Shown here: positions 35,294-44,818 of the stretch, piece by piece
Layout of the letters: each line of letters opens with the position of its first letter
Position numbering within the stretch: the stretch's first letter is position 1
NCBI GenBank assembly: GCA_964585305.1
Contig: CAZPDM010000013.1
Coordinates: 1-64,000, forward strand
Reading direction: 5' to 3'
From: CAZPDM01 sp964585305
Lineage (GTDB): Bacteria; Planctomycetota; Uabimicrobiia; Uabimicrobiales; JABWCH01
Length of the DNA stretch: 64,000 nucleotides
Notes under the pieces: generated by a model
What the model saw: the letters and a program-made list of their open reading frames with translations, nothing else
Told to the model about the DNA's origin: nothing
Databases searched by the model: none
Translations under genes and position numbers: made by a program

Positions 35294-35492
35294 GAAATAT
35301 TTTATCTAAAAGACATGCGCTTCGCTATAAATGAAGAATTGGCGACTTTTCTCACTTTTTTAATACTTTTAACACTATTTAACATAAATTAGTAAGTTTT
35401 TTTCTTGTTTCCTTATAATAAATTGCTAATATTTAAGGTTAGATATTTTATTTAATATTTAGAAGGGTTTTTCCTTTTCAAGGAATATTTTT

Positions 35493-36821
35493 ATGCAACT
35501 TAAGCCACAGTTGAATTTTTTTCAAATTCTCAATATGAGTTTTGGATTTTTAGGAATTCAAATTGGTTTAGCATTACAAAATGCTAATGCCAGCCGCATT
35601 TTTCAAACCTTAGGTGCGGATATTGACAAAATTCCTCTTTTGTGGATTGCTGCGCCTGTTACGGGTTTGTTGGTTCAACCAATTGTAGGATATATGAGTG
35701 ATAGGACATGGTGTTCCTTAGGAAGAAGACGTCCATACTTTTTAATTGGTGCAATTCTCTCTTCTCTAGCATTATTTATTATGCCCAATTCTCCTATGCT
35801 TTGGATTGCAGCAAGCATGTTGTGGATACTAGATGCTTCAATCAATATATCTATGGAACCATTCCGAGCATTAGTTGCTGATATACTTCCTCCAGAGCAA
35901 CGAAATGTAGGCTTTTGTGTTCAAAGTTTTCTTATTGGCATAGGGTCTGTTGCGGCGTCTTGTTTGCCTTATATTTTAACCAATTGGTTTGGGCTTTCAA
36001 ATACTGCTCCAAAAGGAGAAATTCCGATTACAATTCATTATGCTTTTTATATTGGAGCAATATGTTTTTTTAGTGCGGTAGCCTATACAGTATTTACAAC
36101 TAAAGAGTATCCTCCTGAAAACCTCGAGGAATTTGAAAAACATAAAAAAGAAAGTGCAGGCTTCTTTAAAGGGGTTAAAGATATTGGACTTTCTTTAAAA
36201 AATATGCCGAAAACTATGAAACAGCTGGCTGTTGTCCAATTTTTCTCATGGTTTGCTCTTTTTAGCATGTGGATATATAGCACTCCTGCTGTTGCAGAAT
36301 ATTTTTACCATACCACAGATCCTAAATCAAAAGCATATAATGACAGTGGAGATTGGGTTGGTGTTTTATTTGCGGCTTATAATGCAGTGGCAGCTATTGT
36401 TGCAATATTTTTGCCAATTTTAGCTAATAAACTAGGACGTCGGAATGTTCATTCTATCAGCCTTATTCTAGGAAGTCTTGGATTTGCCTCTTTTTATTTA
36501 ATTCCAGATCCTAAATTATTACTCATTGCTGAAATTGGTATTGGCTTTGCCTGGTGTTCTATTTTGGCAATGCCTTATGCAATTCTCTCTAGCTCTATCC
36601 CCCCTGAAAAAATGGGCGTTTATATGGGAATATTCAACTTTTTCATTACTATTCCACAAATTATTTCCGCAGGTATTATAGGCCTTCTAGTAAAATATTG
36701 CTTTGGCGGCAAACCAATTTACGCTTTACTTGCTGCTGCAATCTCTTTTGCTCTTGCTGCGATTTTTGTGCAATATGTTGATGATAAAGATGATAAACCT
36801 TCAACATTAGGCAGAAAATAA
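35493..36821 (+). CDS. Sugar:proton symporter of the MFS SLC45/GPH type
   Basis: 442 residues with about 12 hydrophobic segments. After the second helix comes YMSDRTWCSLGRRRPYF, the RxGRRRP signature of SLC45-type sucrose/maltose porters. MEPFRALVADILPPEQR in the fourth helix region also fits. Likely role: uptake of a disaccharide or oligosaccharide such as an alpha-glucoside, consistent with the GH31 enzyme elsewhere in the window. Ribosome site CAAGGAA. Direction is shared with murJ and galK, but the gaps suggest separate expression. Confidence 0.8.
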   Translation: MQLKPQLNFFQILNMSFGFLGIQIGLALQNANASRIFQTLGADIDKIPLLWIAAPVTGLLVQPIVGYMSDRTWCSLGRRRPYFLIGAILSSLALFIMPNSPMLWIAASMLWILDASINISMEPFRALVADILPPEQRNVGFCVQSFLIGIGSVAASCLPYILTNWFGLSNTAPKGEIPITIHYAFYIGAICFFSAVAYTVFTTKEYPPENLEEFEKHKKESAGFFKGVKDIGLSLKNMPKTMKQLAVVQFFSWFALFSMWIYSTPAVAEYFYHTTDPKSKAYNDSGDWVGVLFAAYNAVAAIVAIFLPILANKLGRRNVHSISLILGSLGFASFYLIPDPKLLLIAEIGIGFAWCSILAMPYAILSSSIPPEKMGVYMGIFNFFITIPQIISAGIIGLLVKYCFGGKPIYALLAAAISFALAAIFVQYVDDKDDKPSTLGRK

Positions 36822-36927
36822 TCAAAACTTAGTTTTATAGGTAACATTTGCAAGTTTAGATAAATCTATTGCTCTTCTCCTATAAAAGATGTGGTTTCAC
36901 TCTTAATTTTCTACAAAATGCAAATTT

Positions 36928-38499
36928 ATGAATACTTCTCATTATGTAAAATCTGCCGGAATCGTAGGATTGAGTACCTTTGCTTCTCGATTATTAGGCC
37001 TAATCCGTGATATGGCACTGGCTGCAGTTTTTGGTGCAAGCTGGGTACTCGATGCTTTTTTATTAGCATTTACGGTTCCTAATTTATTCCGCCAATTTTT
37101 TGGTGAAGGTGCCGTATCCTCAGCTTTTCTGCCGGTGTTTACCGAAGTTAATCAAAAACAAGGTAAAGAAAAGGCTTGGCAATTAGCTAGTAACACAATG
37201 ACATTACTTTGTTTAGTTCTATTTATTTTAACTATTATTGGTATGTTATTGTGCTGGGGATTGGTAAGTATTCCTGGATTGTCAGAAAAAAATCAATTAG
37301 CTTTGGAATTGACAATATTGTTGATGCCATATTTAATGTTTATCTGTATCGCAGCATTCTTAGGAGCGATTTTGAATTCTTTGCAGCATTTTCTTACTCC
37401 TGCCCTTTCTCCAATTGTACTAAATATTTTTTGGATTGCTGGTATTTATTGGGTTTCTCCTTGTTTTGGGCATGAACAAATACATTGGGCGTATGGGATG
37501 TCCATTGCTATTTTAGTTTCTGGAATATTTCAAATCATATTGCAATATCCAGCTTTAAAAATTTGCAATGCTCAGTTGCGTCCAAGTTGGCAATTTCATG
37601 ATGTTGCAATGTCAAAAATTTTTTTACGACTTGGTCCAATTATTCTAGGAGCTGCTGCAGTTCAGATCAACGTTGTTGCAGATCGCCTTGTTGCTTGGTT
37701 TATGATTCCAGGTGATGGGGGGTTAACGATTTTGTATATGGCCAATCGTTTGATGCAATTTCCACTTGCTATTATTGGAATATCTATTGCAACTGTAGCA
37801 TTTCCCTTGTTTAGTCATTTTGTGGCTACAGATTCATGGATAGAATTTAAAAAAGCTGTACCAAAAGCATTGCAAATCTCTTTTTTAATTGCAGTTCCTG
37901 CATCTATTGGGCTTATTTTATTATCTCCTCCAATTATTAGGTTGATATACCAACGAGCACAATTCGATAGTTCTGCTGCTCTAAGGACAGGATATGTTCT
38001 TATGGCATATTCTTCCGGGTTATGGCTTTTTGTCTTAATGCAGATTATCTTACGCGGTTTTTATGCACTAGGTGATACAAAAACACCCATGTATGTTTCT
38101 TTAGCAGCAGTAGTAAATAATCTAGTTTGGAATATTATACTTGTAAGATATTGGCATGAAACAGGCCTAGCTATATCTACATCGGTTAATGCATTACTTC
38201 AAGTAAGCATTTTGCTATATTTTTTACAAAGAAAAATCCCATTAGATTGGACAGGAACAAAATCTGTCATAATAAAATGTATTATTGCAACTACAATTAT
38301 GGCCGCCTCAGTTTTAGGTTGTTTATATATTATTCAATTATATAGTGAAAATATTTCAATAAGTTTGAAACGATTCTTGATTGTTTTTGGCCCAATTTTT
38401 GTTGGAATTTCAATATATTTTGCTATAGGAAAAATACTTAATATTTCTGAATTTAATTATATTTTGCAAAAAATGCAAAAAAAAATATTAAAAAAATAA
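36928..38499 (+). CDS. murJ: Lipid II flippase MurJ
   Basis: Moves lipid II across the inner membrane for peptidoglycan synthesis. The family signature is at the N-terminus (STFASRLLGLIRDMALAAVFG, then DAFLLAFTVPNLFRQFFGEGA). There are about 14 hydrophobic segments over 523 residues, the normal length. LRGFYALGDTKTPMYVS is another conserved block. Indicates a peptidoglycan-containing cell. Confidence 0.93.
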   Translation: MNTSHYVKSAGIVGLSTFASRLLGLIRDMALAAVFGASWVLDAFLLAFTVPNLFRQFFGEGAVSSAFLPVFTEVNQKQGKEKAWQLASNTMTLLCLVLFILTIIGMLLCWGLVSIPGLSEKNQLALELTILLMPYLMFICIAAFLGAILNSLQHFLTPALSPIVLNIFWIAGIYWVSPCFGHEQIHWAYGMSIAILVSGIFQIILQYPALKICNAQLRPSWQFHDVAMSKIFLRLGPIILGAAAVQINVVADRLVAWFMIPGDGGLTILYMANRLMQFPLAIIGISIATVAFPLFSHFVATDSWIEFKKAVPKALQISFLIAVPASIGLILLSPPIIRLIYQRAQFDSSAALRTGYVLMAYSSGLWLFVLMQIILRGFYALGDTKTPMYVSLAAVVNNLVWNIILVRYWHETGLAISTSVNALLQVSILLYFLQRKIPLDWTGTKSVIIKCIIATTIMAASVLGCLYIIQLYSENISISLKRFLIVFGPIFVGISIYFAIGKILNISEFNYILQKMQKKILKK

Positions 38500-38546
38500 T
38501 AGACAAATTCTTATTTTTTTTATATCTTAGAGAGGATGCCGCGAAC

Positions 38547-39713
38547 GTGTTCAATATTACATTAAAATATCTTCAAGAACAATTTCAAAATTATTATCAA
38601 CATCTTCCTGACATTATTGTTCGCGCGCCTGGACGAGTTAATTTAATTGGCGAGCATACCGATTATAACCAAGGATTTGTTTTGCCATTGGCTATCAATT
38701 ACTATGTTTGGATAGCTGCATCTTATAAACCTGCCGCATCTGTTCAAATTTATTCGTTGGATTTTAATGAGTTAAAATCGTTCCCATTAGATCAATCTTT
38801 AGAATTGCCTGATGAAGAAAAACGTTCTGCCCTTTCCTGGAGTGGATATATCGCTGGAAGTGTCTGGGCAATGAAACAACATGGATATAATATTCCCGGT
38901 TCATTTATGATGATAAAAGGGAATGTTCCAATAGGGGCAGGACTTTCATCGTCAGCGGCTGTAGAAGTAGCAACAACTCGCACATTTTGTAGATTAACAA
39001 ATACGTCTTGGGATGCGAAAAAAATGGCTCAAATTTCCCAACAAGCAGAAAATCAATGGATGAAAGTTAATTGTGGTATTATGGATCAAATGATCAGTGC
39101 TTGTGGAAGAGAAGCTCATACTTTACTTATTGATTGCCAAAATTTATCTACACACCATTTTCCTTTACCTAAAAACATTGCCATTATTGTAATGGATACT
39201 ATGACTCGCAGAGAGCTAAAAGAATCAAATTATAATAATCGTCGTCAGGAATGCGAACAAGCTGCTCGGATATTAGGTATTGCTTCTTTAAGAGACATTT
39301 CTCTTTCAGATTTTTATAAACATTCTAATAAACTTTCGGGAAATTTACTTCTACGAGCCAGGCATGTTATCAGCGAAAACCAGCGGGTTTTAGATGCCGT
39401 TGAAGCGATGGAAAAGAATGATTGTTCCCAACTAGGAAATCTTTTAAATGCAAGCCATGATAGTTTGCGCGATGATTTTCAAGTATGCAACAAAGCTCTC
39501 GATGTTATTGTACAAATCGCTCGGAAACAAAATGGATGCTATGGTTCGAGAATGACTGGGGCCGGTTTTGGCGGTTGTGCAATAGGATTGGTTGATAAAA
39601 CAAAAATTGAATCATTTATTCACAATGTTACATATAAATATCAAGAAATAATTGGAATTGTTCCCAATATTTATACTTGCTATGCTACAAATGGCGCGGA
39701 AGTTTTAACCTAG
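38547..39713 (+). CDS. galK: Galactokinase GalK
   Basis: GHMP kinase that phosphorylates galactose at C1. The galactokinase signature RVNLIGEHTDYNQGFVLP is near residue 30, the ATP loop VPIGAGLSSSAAVE near 130 and the C-terminal MTGAGFGGCAIGLV near 340. The start is GTG, with AGAGGA eleven bases upstream; an ATG in that interval is in another frame. 388 residues is normal. No galT or galE is seen nearby, so the rest of the Leloir pathway is elsewhere. Confidence 0.93.
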   Translation: MFNITLKYLQEQFQNYYQHLPDIIVRAPGRVNLIGEHTDYNQGFVLPLAINYYVWIAASYKPAASVQIYSLDFNELKSFPLDQSLELPDEEKRSALSWSGYIAGSVWAMKQHGYNIPGSFMMIKGNVPIGAGLSSSAAVEVATTRTFCRLTNTSWDAKKMAQISQQAENQWMKVNCGIMDQMISACGREAHTLLIDCQNLSTHHFPLPKNIAIIVMDTMTRRELKESNYNNRRQECEQAARILGIASLRDISLSDFYKHSNKLSGNLLLRARHVISENQRVLDAVEAMEKNDCSQLGNLLNASHDSLRDDFQVCNKALDVIVQIARKQNGCYGSRMTGAGFGGCAIGLVDKTKIESFIHNVTYKYQEIIGIVPNIYTCYATNGAEVLT

Positions 39714-39781
39714 TTTTTCTTTGACATACTTGGAAAGTCTAAGTCAGAGAAAAATATTTCATCAAAAAGGAACGATGCAAT

Positions 39782-40303
39782 ATGGAACCTTTAAACTGCC
39801 AAGAAATCGAATTTACTATTAACGGCCAAAAATGGCGTGGAAAAGTTCACCCCATGAAACGACTGTTGGACACAATCCGCGAAGATGTAGGATTGAAAGG
39901 CACAAAAGAAGGTTGTGGGGAAGGCGAATGTGGAGCGTGTACAGTATTACTAGATGGACTTCCAGTCATGAGTTGCCTAGTTCCTGTATGCCAAGCAAAT
40001 GGCCATGAAATTACTACTATTGAAGGTCTAGAATATAACCAACAGCTTCATCCTTTACAATCCTCTTTTCTAAATCGCGGTGGAGCCCAATGTGGAATAT
40101 GTACCCCTGGTATGATTCTTAGTGCTTTGACCTATTTAAAAAATCCCCAATTGGCCAAAGATTGGCAACATGCTTTATCAGGAAATATGTGCCGTTGTAC
40201 AGGTTATACAAAAATTTTTGATTCTTGTCATCATGCAGAAAAAGTTTCGGATTCTTCCCATACCTGTACATGTTCCTGCCAAAATGAAAATAACAAAAAA
40301 TAA
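39782..40303 (+). CDS. [2Fe-2S] subunit of a molybdenum hydroxylase (CoxS/XdhC type)
   Basis: Two iron-sulfur sites. Plant-type: Cys45, Cys50, Cys53, Cys65 (GCGEGECGACT). The second: Cys104, Cys107, Cys137, Cys139 (CGICTPG and NMCRCTGY), as in xanthine dehydrogenase/CO dehydrogenase small subunits. A short extra C-terminal tail has a CxCxC pattern (Cys162, 164, 166) that the family normally lacks. It carries electrons from the Mo site to the FAD subunit encoded next. Ribosome site AAAAGGAACG. Confidence 0.9.
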   Translation: MEPLNCQEIEFTINGQKWRGKVHPMKRLLDTIREDVGLKGTKEGCGEGECGACTVLLDGLPVMSCLVPVCQANGHEITTIEGLEYNQQLHPLQSSFLNRGGAQCGICTPGMILSALTYLKNPQLAKDWQHALSGNMCRCTGYTKIFDSCHHAEKVSDSSHTCTCSCQNENNKK

Positions 40304-40388
40304 AAAATTTAGATAATTCGCTATTGAGTCTTCTAGTGATTGATAAGCGCGAATTTTTTATCAAAAATTGGATATTAGGAAAAATTTT

Positions 40389-41300
40389 ATGAGAAATTAT
40401 CTTACTGGAATTCAAGTAGTAAATTGCACATCCTTAGAAGATGCCCTAAAAATAATGGCACAACCTACTCCACCAACTCCTTTAGCAGGTGGAACGGATA
40501 TTATGGTCAATCTAAATTTTAAAAAATTATCCGATGGTATTTATCTAAATTTACACAGTATTCCTGAACTTAAGAAAAATATTCGTATTACAAATAATGA
40601 AATTATTCTTTCAGCATTGACTACTTATACAGATGTAATCTATCATTCTTTTTTTCAAAATAAATATATTATTTTACCACAGGCTGCTGCTTCAGTTGGT
40701 TCAATGGGAATCCAAACCCGCGGAACTTGGGCTGGGAATATTATGAATGCTTCCCCTGCCGCGGATGGAGTTCCTGCATTGATGGTATATGATGCCCAGA
40801 TAGTTTTGATTTCTCAAAAGGGAGAAAGAATTATTCCTCTTTGCGAATTTTACCAGGGATATAAAAAAATGCAAAGGCTTCCAGATGAGTTAATCAAAGA
40901 AATCCGAATTCCTATTGTTGAGAATACAGGTTTTCAATATTTTCGCAAAGTTGGCGAACGTAAAGCACAAGCAATTGCAAAAGTAACATTAGCGGCAAGA
41001 ATTGTATTAGATCAAGAAGGTCGCGTTCAAAATAGCAGATTTATTTTCGGCAGTGTAATGCCATATAGTTATAGAATGTTAAATTTAGAAAAAATATTAG
41101 CCAATCGTTCTATTCACACAGAATTAGTTAGACAAGCAGTAGATGTTGTAGCTTACGATTTAAAACCTATCACCGATATTCGTTCAACAGCACATTATCG
41201 CCTTCGTGTAGCACAAAATCTTGTAGAAGAATTTTTGAATCAGACTTTGGAAAAATATAAATTTAGTACAGCAGAAACCCGAAGGATTCATTCTGTTTAG
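40389..41300 (+). CDS. FAD-binding subunit of a molybdenum hydroxylase (CoxM/XdhB type)
   Basis: The FAD motif PLAGGTDIMVNL is near residue 40, and a second motif TRGTWAGNIMNASPAADGVPAL is near residue 115. The C-terminal part has FGSVMPYSYRML and the family's closing helices. 304 residues is normal. The start at 40389 has AGGA upstream; an upstream in-frame TTG does not. The large molybdopterin-binding subunit is not downstream: the next gene is a lipoprotein. Either that subunit lies elsewhere or these two serve another electron-transfer role. Confidence 0.85.
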   Translation: MRNYLTGIQVVNCTSLEDALKIMAQPTPPTPLAGGTDIMVNLNFKKLSDGIYLNLHSIPELKKNIRITNNEIILSALTTYTDVIYHSFFQNKYIILPQAAASVGSMGIQTRGTWAGNIMNASPAADGVPALMVYDAQIVLISQKGERIIPLCEFYQGYKKMQRLPDELIKEIRIPIVENTGFQYFRKVGERKAQAIAKVTLAARIVLDQEGRVQNSRFIFGSVMPYSYRMLNLEKILANRSIHTELVRQAVDVVAYDLKPITDIRSTAHYRLRVAQNLVEEFLNQTLEKYKFSTAETRRIHSV

Positions 41301-41340
41301 TCAAGAGTTAAAGACTTCGGAATTTTCTTGCCGAAATTCT

Positions 41341-41383
41341 AATAAATTTGCGCTGCTTGTTAATCAAACAGCGCAAATTTATT
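41341..41383 (+). other. Long perfect stem-loop after the flavoprotein subunit gene
   Basis: AATAAATTTGCGCTG pairs perfectly with CAGCGCAAATTTATT over a 13-base loop. No T-run follows, so it may be a factor-dependent terminator, an mRNA 3'-end stabiliser, or a protein-binding site ahead of the LRV gene (start 41410). Confidence 0.55.
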
Positions 41384-41409
41384 GGTCTATCAATAAATAG
41401 GAGACTGCT

Positions 41410-42624
41410 ATGCAGCATATCTTTTCTAGATATATTCTTTTGTATATTCTTATTATTTGCAATATAGTAGGTTGCAGTTACTTTAATGTTATAGAACGAA
41501 GGAATGATGCTATCAATCCAGCAACTCCTCCTGAAGAGCTAATGAAACTTGCGAAAGATCGCGATATGTCTGTTCGCATTAAAGTAGCACAAAATGATAA
41601 TGCTACAGGTGATATTTTAGCTGTATTAGCAGTGGATGAAGACGAATATGTTCGTGAAGCAACAGCCAGCCATCCTAATATAAATACAGAATCCTTAGCT
41701 TTGATGGCGGCGGCTTCAGATATTACTCCAGAAATAAAATTGGCGATTGCTAGTAATCCTAATACGGATCGAAAAACTTTAGAAAAATTAGCAGAAGAAG
41801 CTGATCCTGAAATTAGAACAAAAGTAGCAGCCCATAATAATATTTCTTTAGAACTTTTAACAAAATTGGCTGAAGATGGTGAACCTTCTGTACGTGAACA
41901 AGTAGCATATCATGTTGATGTAACTCCAGAAATATTAGCAAAATTATCAGAAGATAGTAGTATTTGGGTTCGTACAGCTGTGGCAAAAAATCCTAAAGCA
42001 ACATTGCTTACTTTACAAAAATTATCTCAAGATCCAGATATTGGAATTCGAAGAGCTATTTTATATGCAAAACGTGAATATGTAAAAAGAGAAGACGCAT
42101 CAGGAAAAGATTTAGCTTTATTAGTAAATGATTCCGATGATGAAATTCGAATTTCTATTGCACGACATTCTAATACGCCAGAAAATATATTAGCTATTTT
42201 AGCTAATGATAGCAGTCCTTTTGTGCGGGAATCAATTGCTGCAAATCCACGCACTCCTTTAGAATACCTAGAAAAATTAACATTAGATCGTAATTCTAGT
42301 GTTCGTAGTCAAGCCTTAGCAAATCCCAATATTTCACCCAAGGCTACAAAAGATTATAAATTAGAAGGTGTTGACTATCGTTATGGATTAGCTGCTAATC
42401 CTAACACAATACCCCAAATATTATCCGAACTCGTTTTTGATTATCAAAAAAAAGTAAGATTGGCTGTTGCTAAGAATCCTAATACTCCTAGAGCAGCACT
42501 TGCACAATTAGCATTAGATTCTGAAAATGAAATTCGAGCTGCTGCTATGGCAAATCCAAATATTCCTAGTCTAGAGCGTATTCAAGAAGAAGCAAAACAA
42601 TTTCGAGTATCACAAGGAAAATAG
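41410..42624 (+). CDS. LRV-repeat (leucine-rich variant) lipoprotein
   Basis: N-terminal lipobox: LLYILIICNIVGC with Cys22 as the acylated residue. After it come about a dozen 24-residue helical repeats with NPNTxxxxLxxLAxDxxxxVRxxVA, the LRV/HEAT-like pattern. It is a periplasmic or outer-membrane-facing scaffold by inference. Around residue 205-225 one repeat has an insert (YAKREYVKREDASGKDL). Function unknown. It leads a run of three envelope genes spaced by 27 and 2 bases. Confidence 0.75.
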   Translation: MQHIFSRYILLYILIICNIVGCSYFNVIERRNDAINPATPPEELMKLAKDRDMSVRIKVAQNDNATGDILAVLAVDEDEYVREATASHPNINTESLALMAAASDITPEIKLAIASNPNTDRKTLEKLAEEADPEIRTKVAAHNNISLELLTKLAEDGEPSVREQVAYHVDVTPEILAKLSEDSSIWVRTAVAKNPKATLLTLQKLSQDPDIGIRRAILYAKREYVKREDASGKDLALLVNDSDDEIRISIARHSNTPENILAILANDSSPFVRESIAANPRTPLEYLEKLTLDRNSSVRSQALANPNISPKATKDYKLEGVDYRYGLAANPNTIPQILSELVFDYQKKVRLAVAKNPNTPRAALAQLALDSENEIRAAAMANPNIPSLERIQEEAKQFRVSQGK

Positions 42625-42651
42625 ATTTTTATAGAATTTGGAGAATATTTT

Positions 42652-43746
42652 ATGAGAGGATATGTAAGTTTAGTATTTTTTCTTGGTATATATTTTTTTA
42701 TATCAAGCAAGCTCATTTTAGGCGATACTATTTTTTTTCAAAATGGAACAATGCGTTCGAATTTAACAGTAAAACAAGATCAATATGATAAAATTATTTA
42801 TGATACGGAAAATGTTCTCAATATTACCATTTCAAATCATATTGTTACAAGAATTGAATATTCAGATGCTCCAGGCGTTTATATCGATGGTCAAAATGCT
42901 TTACTCAGAGCAGATTATTCTGCTGCAACAAAAGCAATGGCGGATGCTATTGAAATTGCTAAAAAGCCTCCCTTGATAAGAGATTGGATTAAACATTATG
43001 CTTTATTTTATCAAGCTCGTGCATATCATGGATGGGCAGAACGCATACGCGATAATTCTAAATTTCAACAAGCAATTGAATATTATCAAAAAACATTGGA
43101 ATCCGATGAAAAAGGCCATTTTGTTTTGGAATGCTACTGGCAAAAAGCTAATATTTATATTAAACTTAAACAATATGACCAAGCTACAACAGAACTAAAA
43201 AAACTTAGCAATATTACACAAAATTTAGATTCCAAGGATTTATGGCAATTTCGTATTGTTTTTTTGCAGGGGCATCTTGCTAAGGCAAAAGGAAATTTTG
43301 ACGATGCAATAGAACAATATACAGAAGCTAGAAAAATTGCTATTGCACAAAAAAGAAGTTATGATATGCAGGAAGCCATTTTAGCTATTGGCGAAGTTTA
43401 TATTATTCAAAAAGATTTTTCTAAAGCCGAAAATTATTTTAGTAAACTCATTCAAGAATACCCTGGCCAAAAAGAAATAGAAGCAGGAATAAAAAATGGC
43501 TTAGCATGGTGTTCTTTTCATCAAAAAAATTATGATAAAGCTCGCACATTGGCCTTGGACGTATTTTTAAAATATCCACAAGTTGTTCAACAACAACCAA
43601 TGGCTTTATATATTTTGGCAAGATGTTATGAAAAAATCTCTAAGTCTGCCCCAAGCACAGATTCTCCTAGCCAAATTTATTATGATTGGCTGAAAACTTC
43701 TTACCCCGATAGCGAATGGGCTAAAAAAATTGGCATAGAAGATTAA
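42652..43746 (+). CDS. Exported TPR-repeat protein
   Basis: N-terminal signal-type sequence (VSLVFFLGIYFFISSKLILG), then a beta-like start (TIFFQNGTMRSNLTVKQ) and from about residue 75 helical TPR units, e.g. FQQAIEYYQKTLESDEKG, YDQATTELKKLSNIT, FDDAIEQYTEARKIA, FSKAENYFSKLIQEYPG and YDKARTLALDVFLKYP. TPRs mediate protein-protein contacts. The final segment SYPDSEWAKKIG is typical of the YbgF/Tol-Pal-type end, but I do not assign it there. Partner candidates are the flanking LRV and substrate-binding lipoproteins. Confidence 0.75.
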   Translation: MRGYVSLVFFLGIYFFISSKLILGDTIFFQNGTMRSNLTVKQDQYDKIIYDTENVLNITISNHIVTRIEYSDAPGVYIDGQNALLRADYSAATKAMADAIEIAKKPPLIRDWIKHYALFYQARAYHGWAERIRDNSKFQQAIEYYQKTLESDEKGHFVLECYWQKANIYIKLKQYDQATTELKKLSNITQNLDSKDLWQFRIVFLQGHLAKAKGNFDDAIEQYTEARKIAIAQKRSYDMQEAILAIGEVYIIQKDFSKAENYFSKLIQEYPGQKEIEAGIKNGLAWCSFHQKNYDKARTLALDVFLKYPQVVQQQPMALYILARCYEKISKSAPSTDSPSQIYYDWLKTSYPDSEWAKKIGIED

Positions 43747-43748
43747 AA

Positions 43749-44684
43749 ATGATAAGAAGAAACTATATTTTGGGAATACTGATTTTAGTTATTTTACTTG
43801 GATGTTCACCATCTGAAAAATTTTCTGACAAGGAAAACAATTCCAAATCATCATTACAAATCTCTATAGAAATAGATAAATATCCCATTACTATAAAAGA
43901 TGATCGTGAAAAATTGATTGCAATTCGAAGACCTCCTGAAAAAATTGTGATTGTTGGAAATTGGATGTATTTAGAAATTTTACTTGATTTAGATGCAGGG
44001 AATCGTATTATAGGAATTCCAGATACTAAAGAAACATTGCCTATTTTTCATGCAAAAAATGTTGGTAATGTTTGGCAGCCAAATATAGAAATTATTACTT
44101 CCTTGCAACCAGATTTAATTTTAGGTGGATATGGGGAAGTGCGACAAACCTTAGAATCTTTGGGATTTACTACATTAAATATCGGACAAAAAGATGGCTA
44201 CTTATATAAAATAGAAGACATTTTTTCTCTGATTCTCTCATTAAGCCAAGTTCTATATGGTAACGTAGAAAAAGGAAGCATACTTGTTCATAAAATTAAA
44301 CAAGAAATTACAAAGTATGATAAATTCCTTTTAGGAAAAAAAACTCCATCTGTTGCAATTCTTTATGCAACAGGACAAAACCGTCCGGTATATGTTTGTG
44401 GTTCCCAAACAATAGAAAATGAAATTGTTGTACGTGCTGGAGGAAAAAATGCTTTTGCCGATATTTCTGGAGGATGTGAGTTAAGTTTTGAAACTTTACT
44501 CTTGCGAAATCCAGAAATTATTTTAACTGATCCACAACAAATTCAAATTTTAAAAGAACATCCTTTATTACAAACACTGTCAGCAATAAAAAATAAAAAG
44601 ATATATTCGGTTTCTTCAAATCAATGGGTTTCTTCTCGTGTTGGACAAACCTTTCAAAAAGTTGTCAAACTCATACATCAATAA
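43749..44684 (+). CDS. Periplasmic-binding lipoprotein of the BtuF/FhuD class
   Basis: Signal with lipobox ILVILLGC. The fold is the two-lobe Fe/B12 class (Peripla_BP_2): KIVIVGNWMYLEILLDLDAG, GNVWQPNIEIITSLQPDLIL, a long linking helix and the C-terminal LETLLLRNPEIILTD-like segment (FETLLLRNPEIILTD). Such proteins deliver siderophore-iron, haem or cobalamin to an ABC importer. No permease or ATPase follows, so the importer is elsewhere or the protein is repurposed. It starts 2 bases after the TPR gene stop and lacks a clear ribosome site, so translation is probably coupled. Confidence 0.8.
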   Translation: MIRRNYILGILILVILLGCSPSEKFSDKENNSKSSLQISIEIDKYPITIKDDREKLIAIRRPPEKIVIVGNWMYLEILLDLDAGNRIIGIPDTKETLPIFHAKNVGNVWQPNIEIITSLQPDLILGGYGEVRQTLESLGFTTLNIGQKDGYLYKIEDIFSLILSLSQVLYGNVEKGSILVHKIKQEITKYDKFLLGKKTPSVAILYATGQNRPVYVCGSQTIENEIVVRAGGKNAFADISGGCELSFETLLLRNPEIILTDPQQIQILKEHPLLQTLSAIKNKKIYSVSSNQWVSSRVGQTFQKVVKLIHQ

Positions 44685-44818
44685 CTCTGCTCTAAACAGT
44701 AGATGAAAATTTCCTCAAACTCTTAACAAGTTAAAATTAATAGATATAGAAACAGTGATAGACTGTTGTAAATGATTCAAATAATTTGATTTTGTAACAT
44801 ATCGAAAGGAGTATTTCC

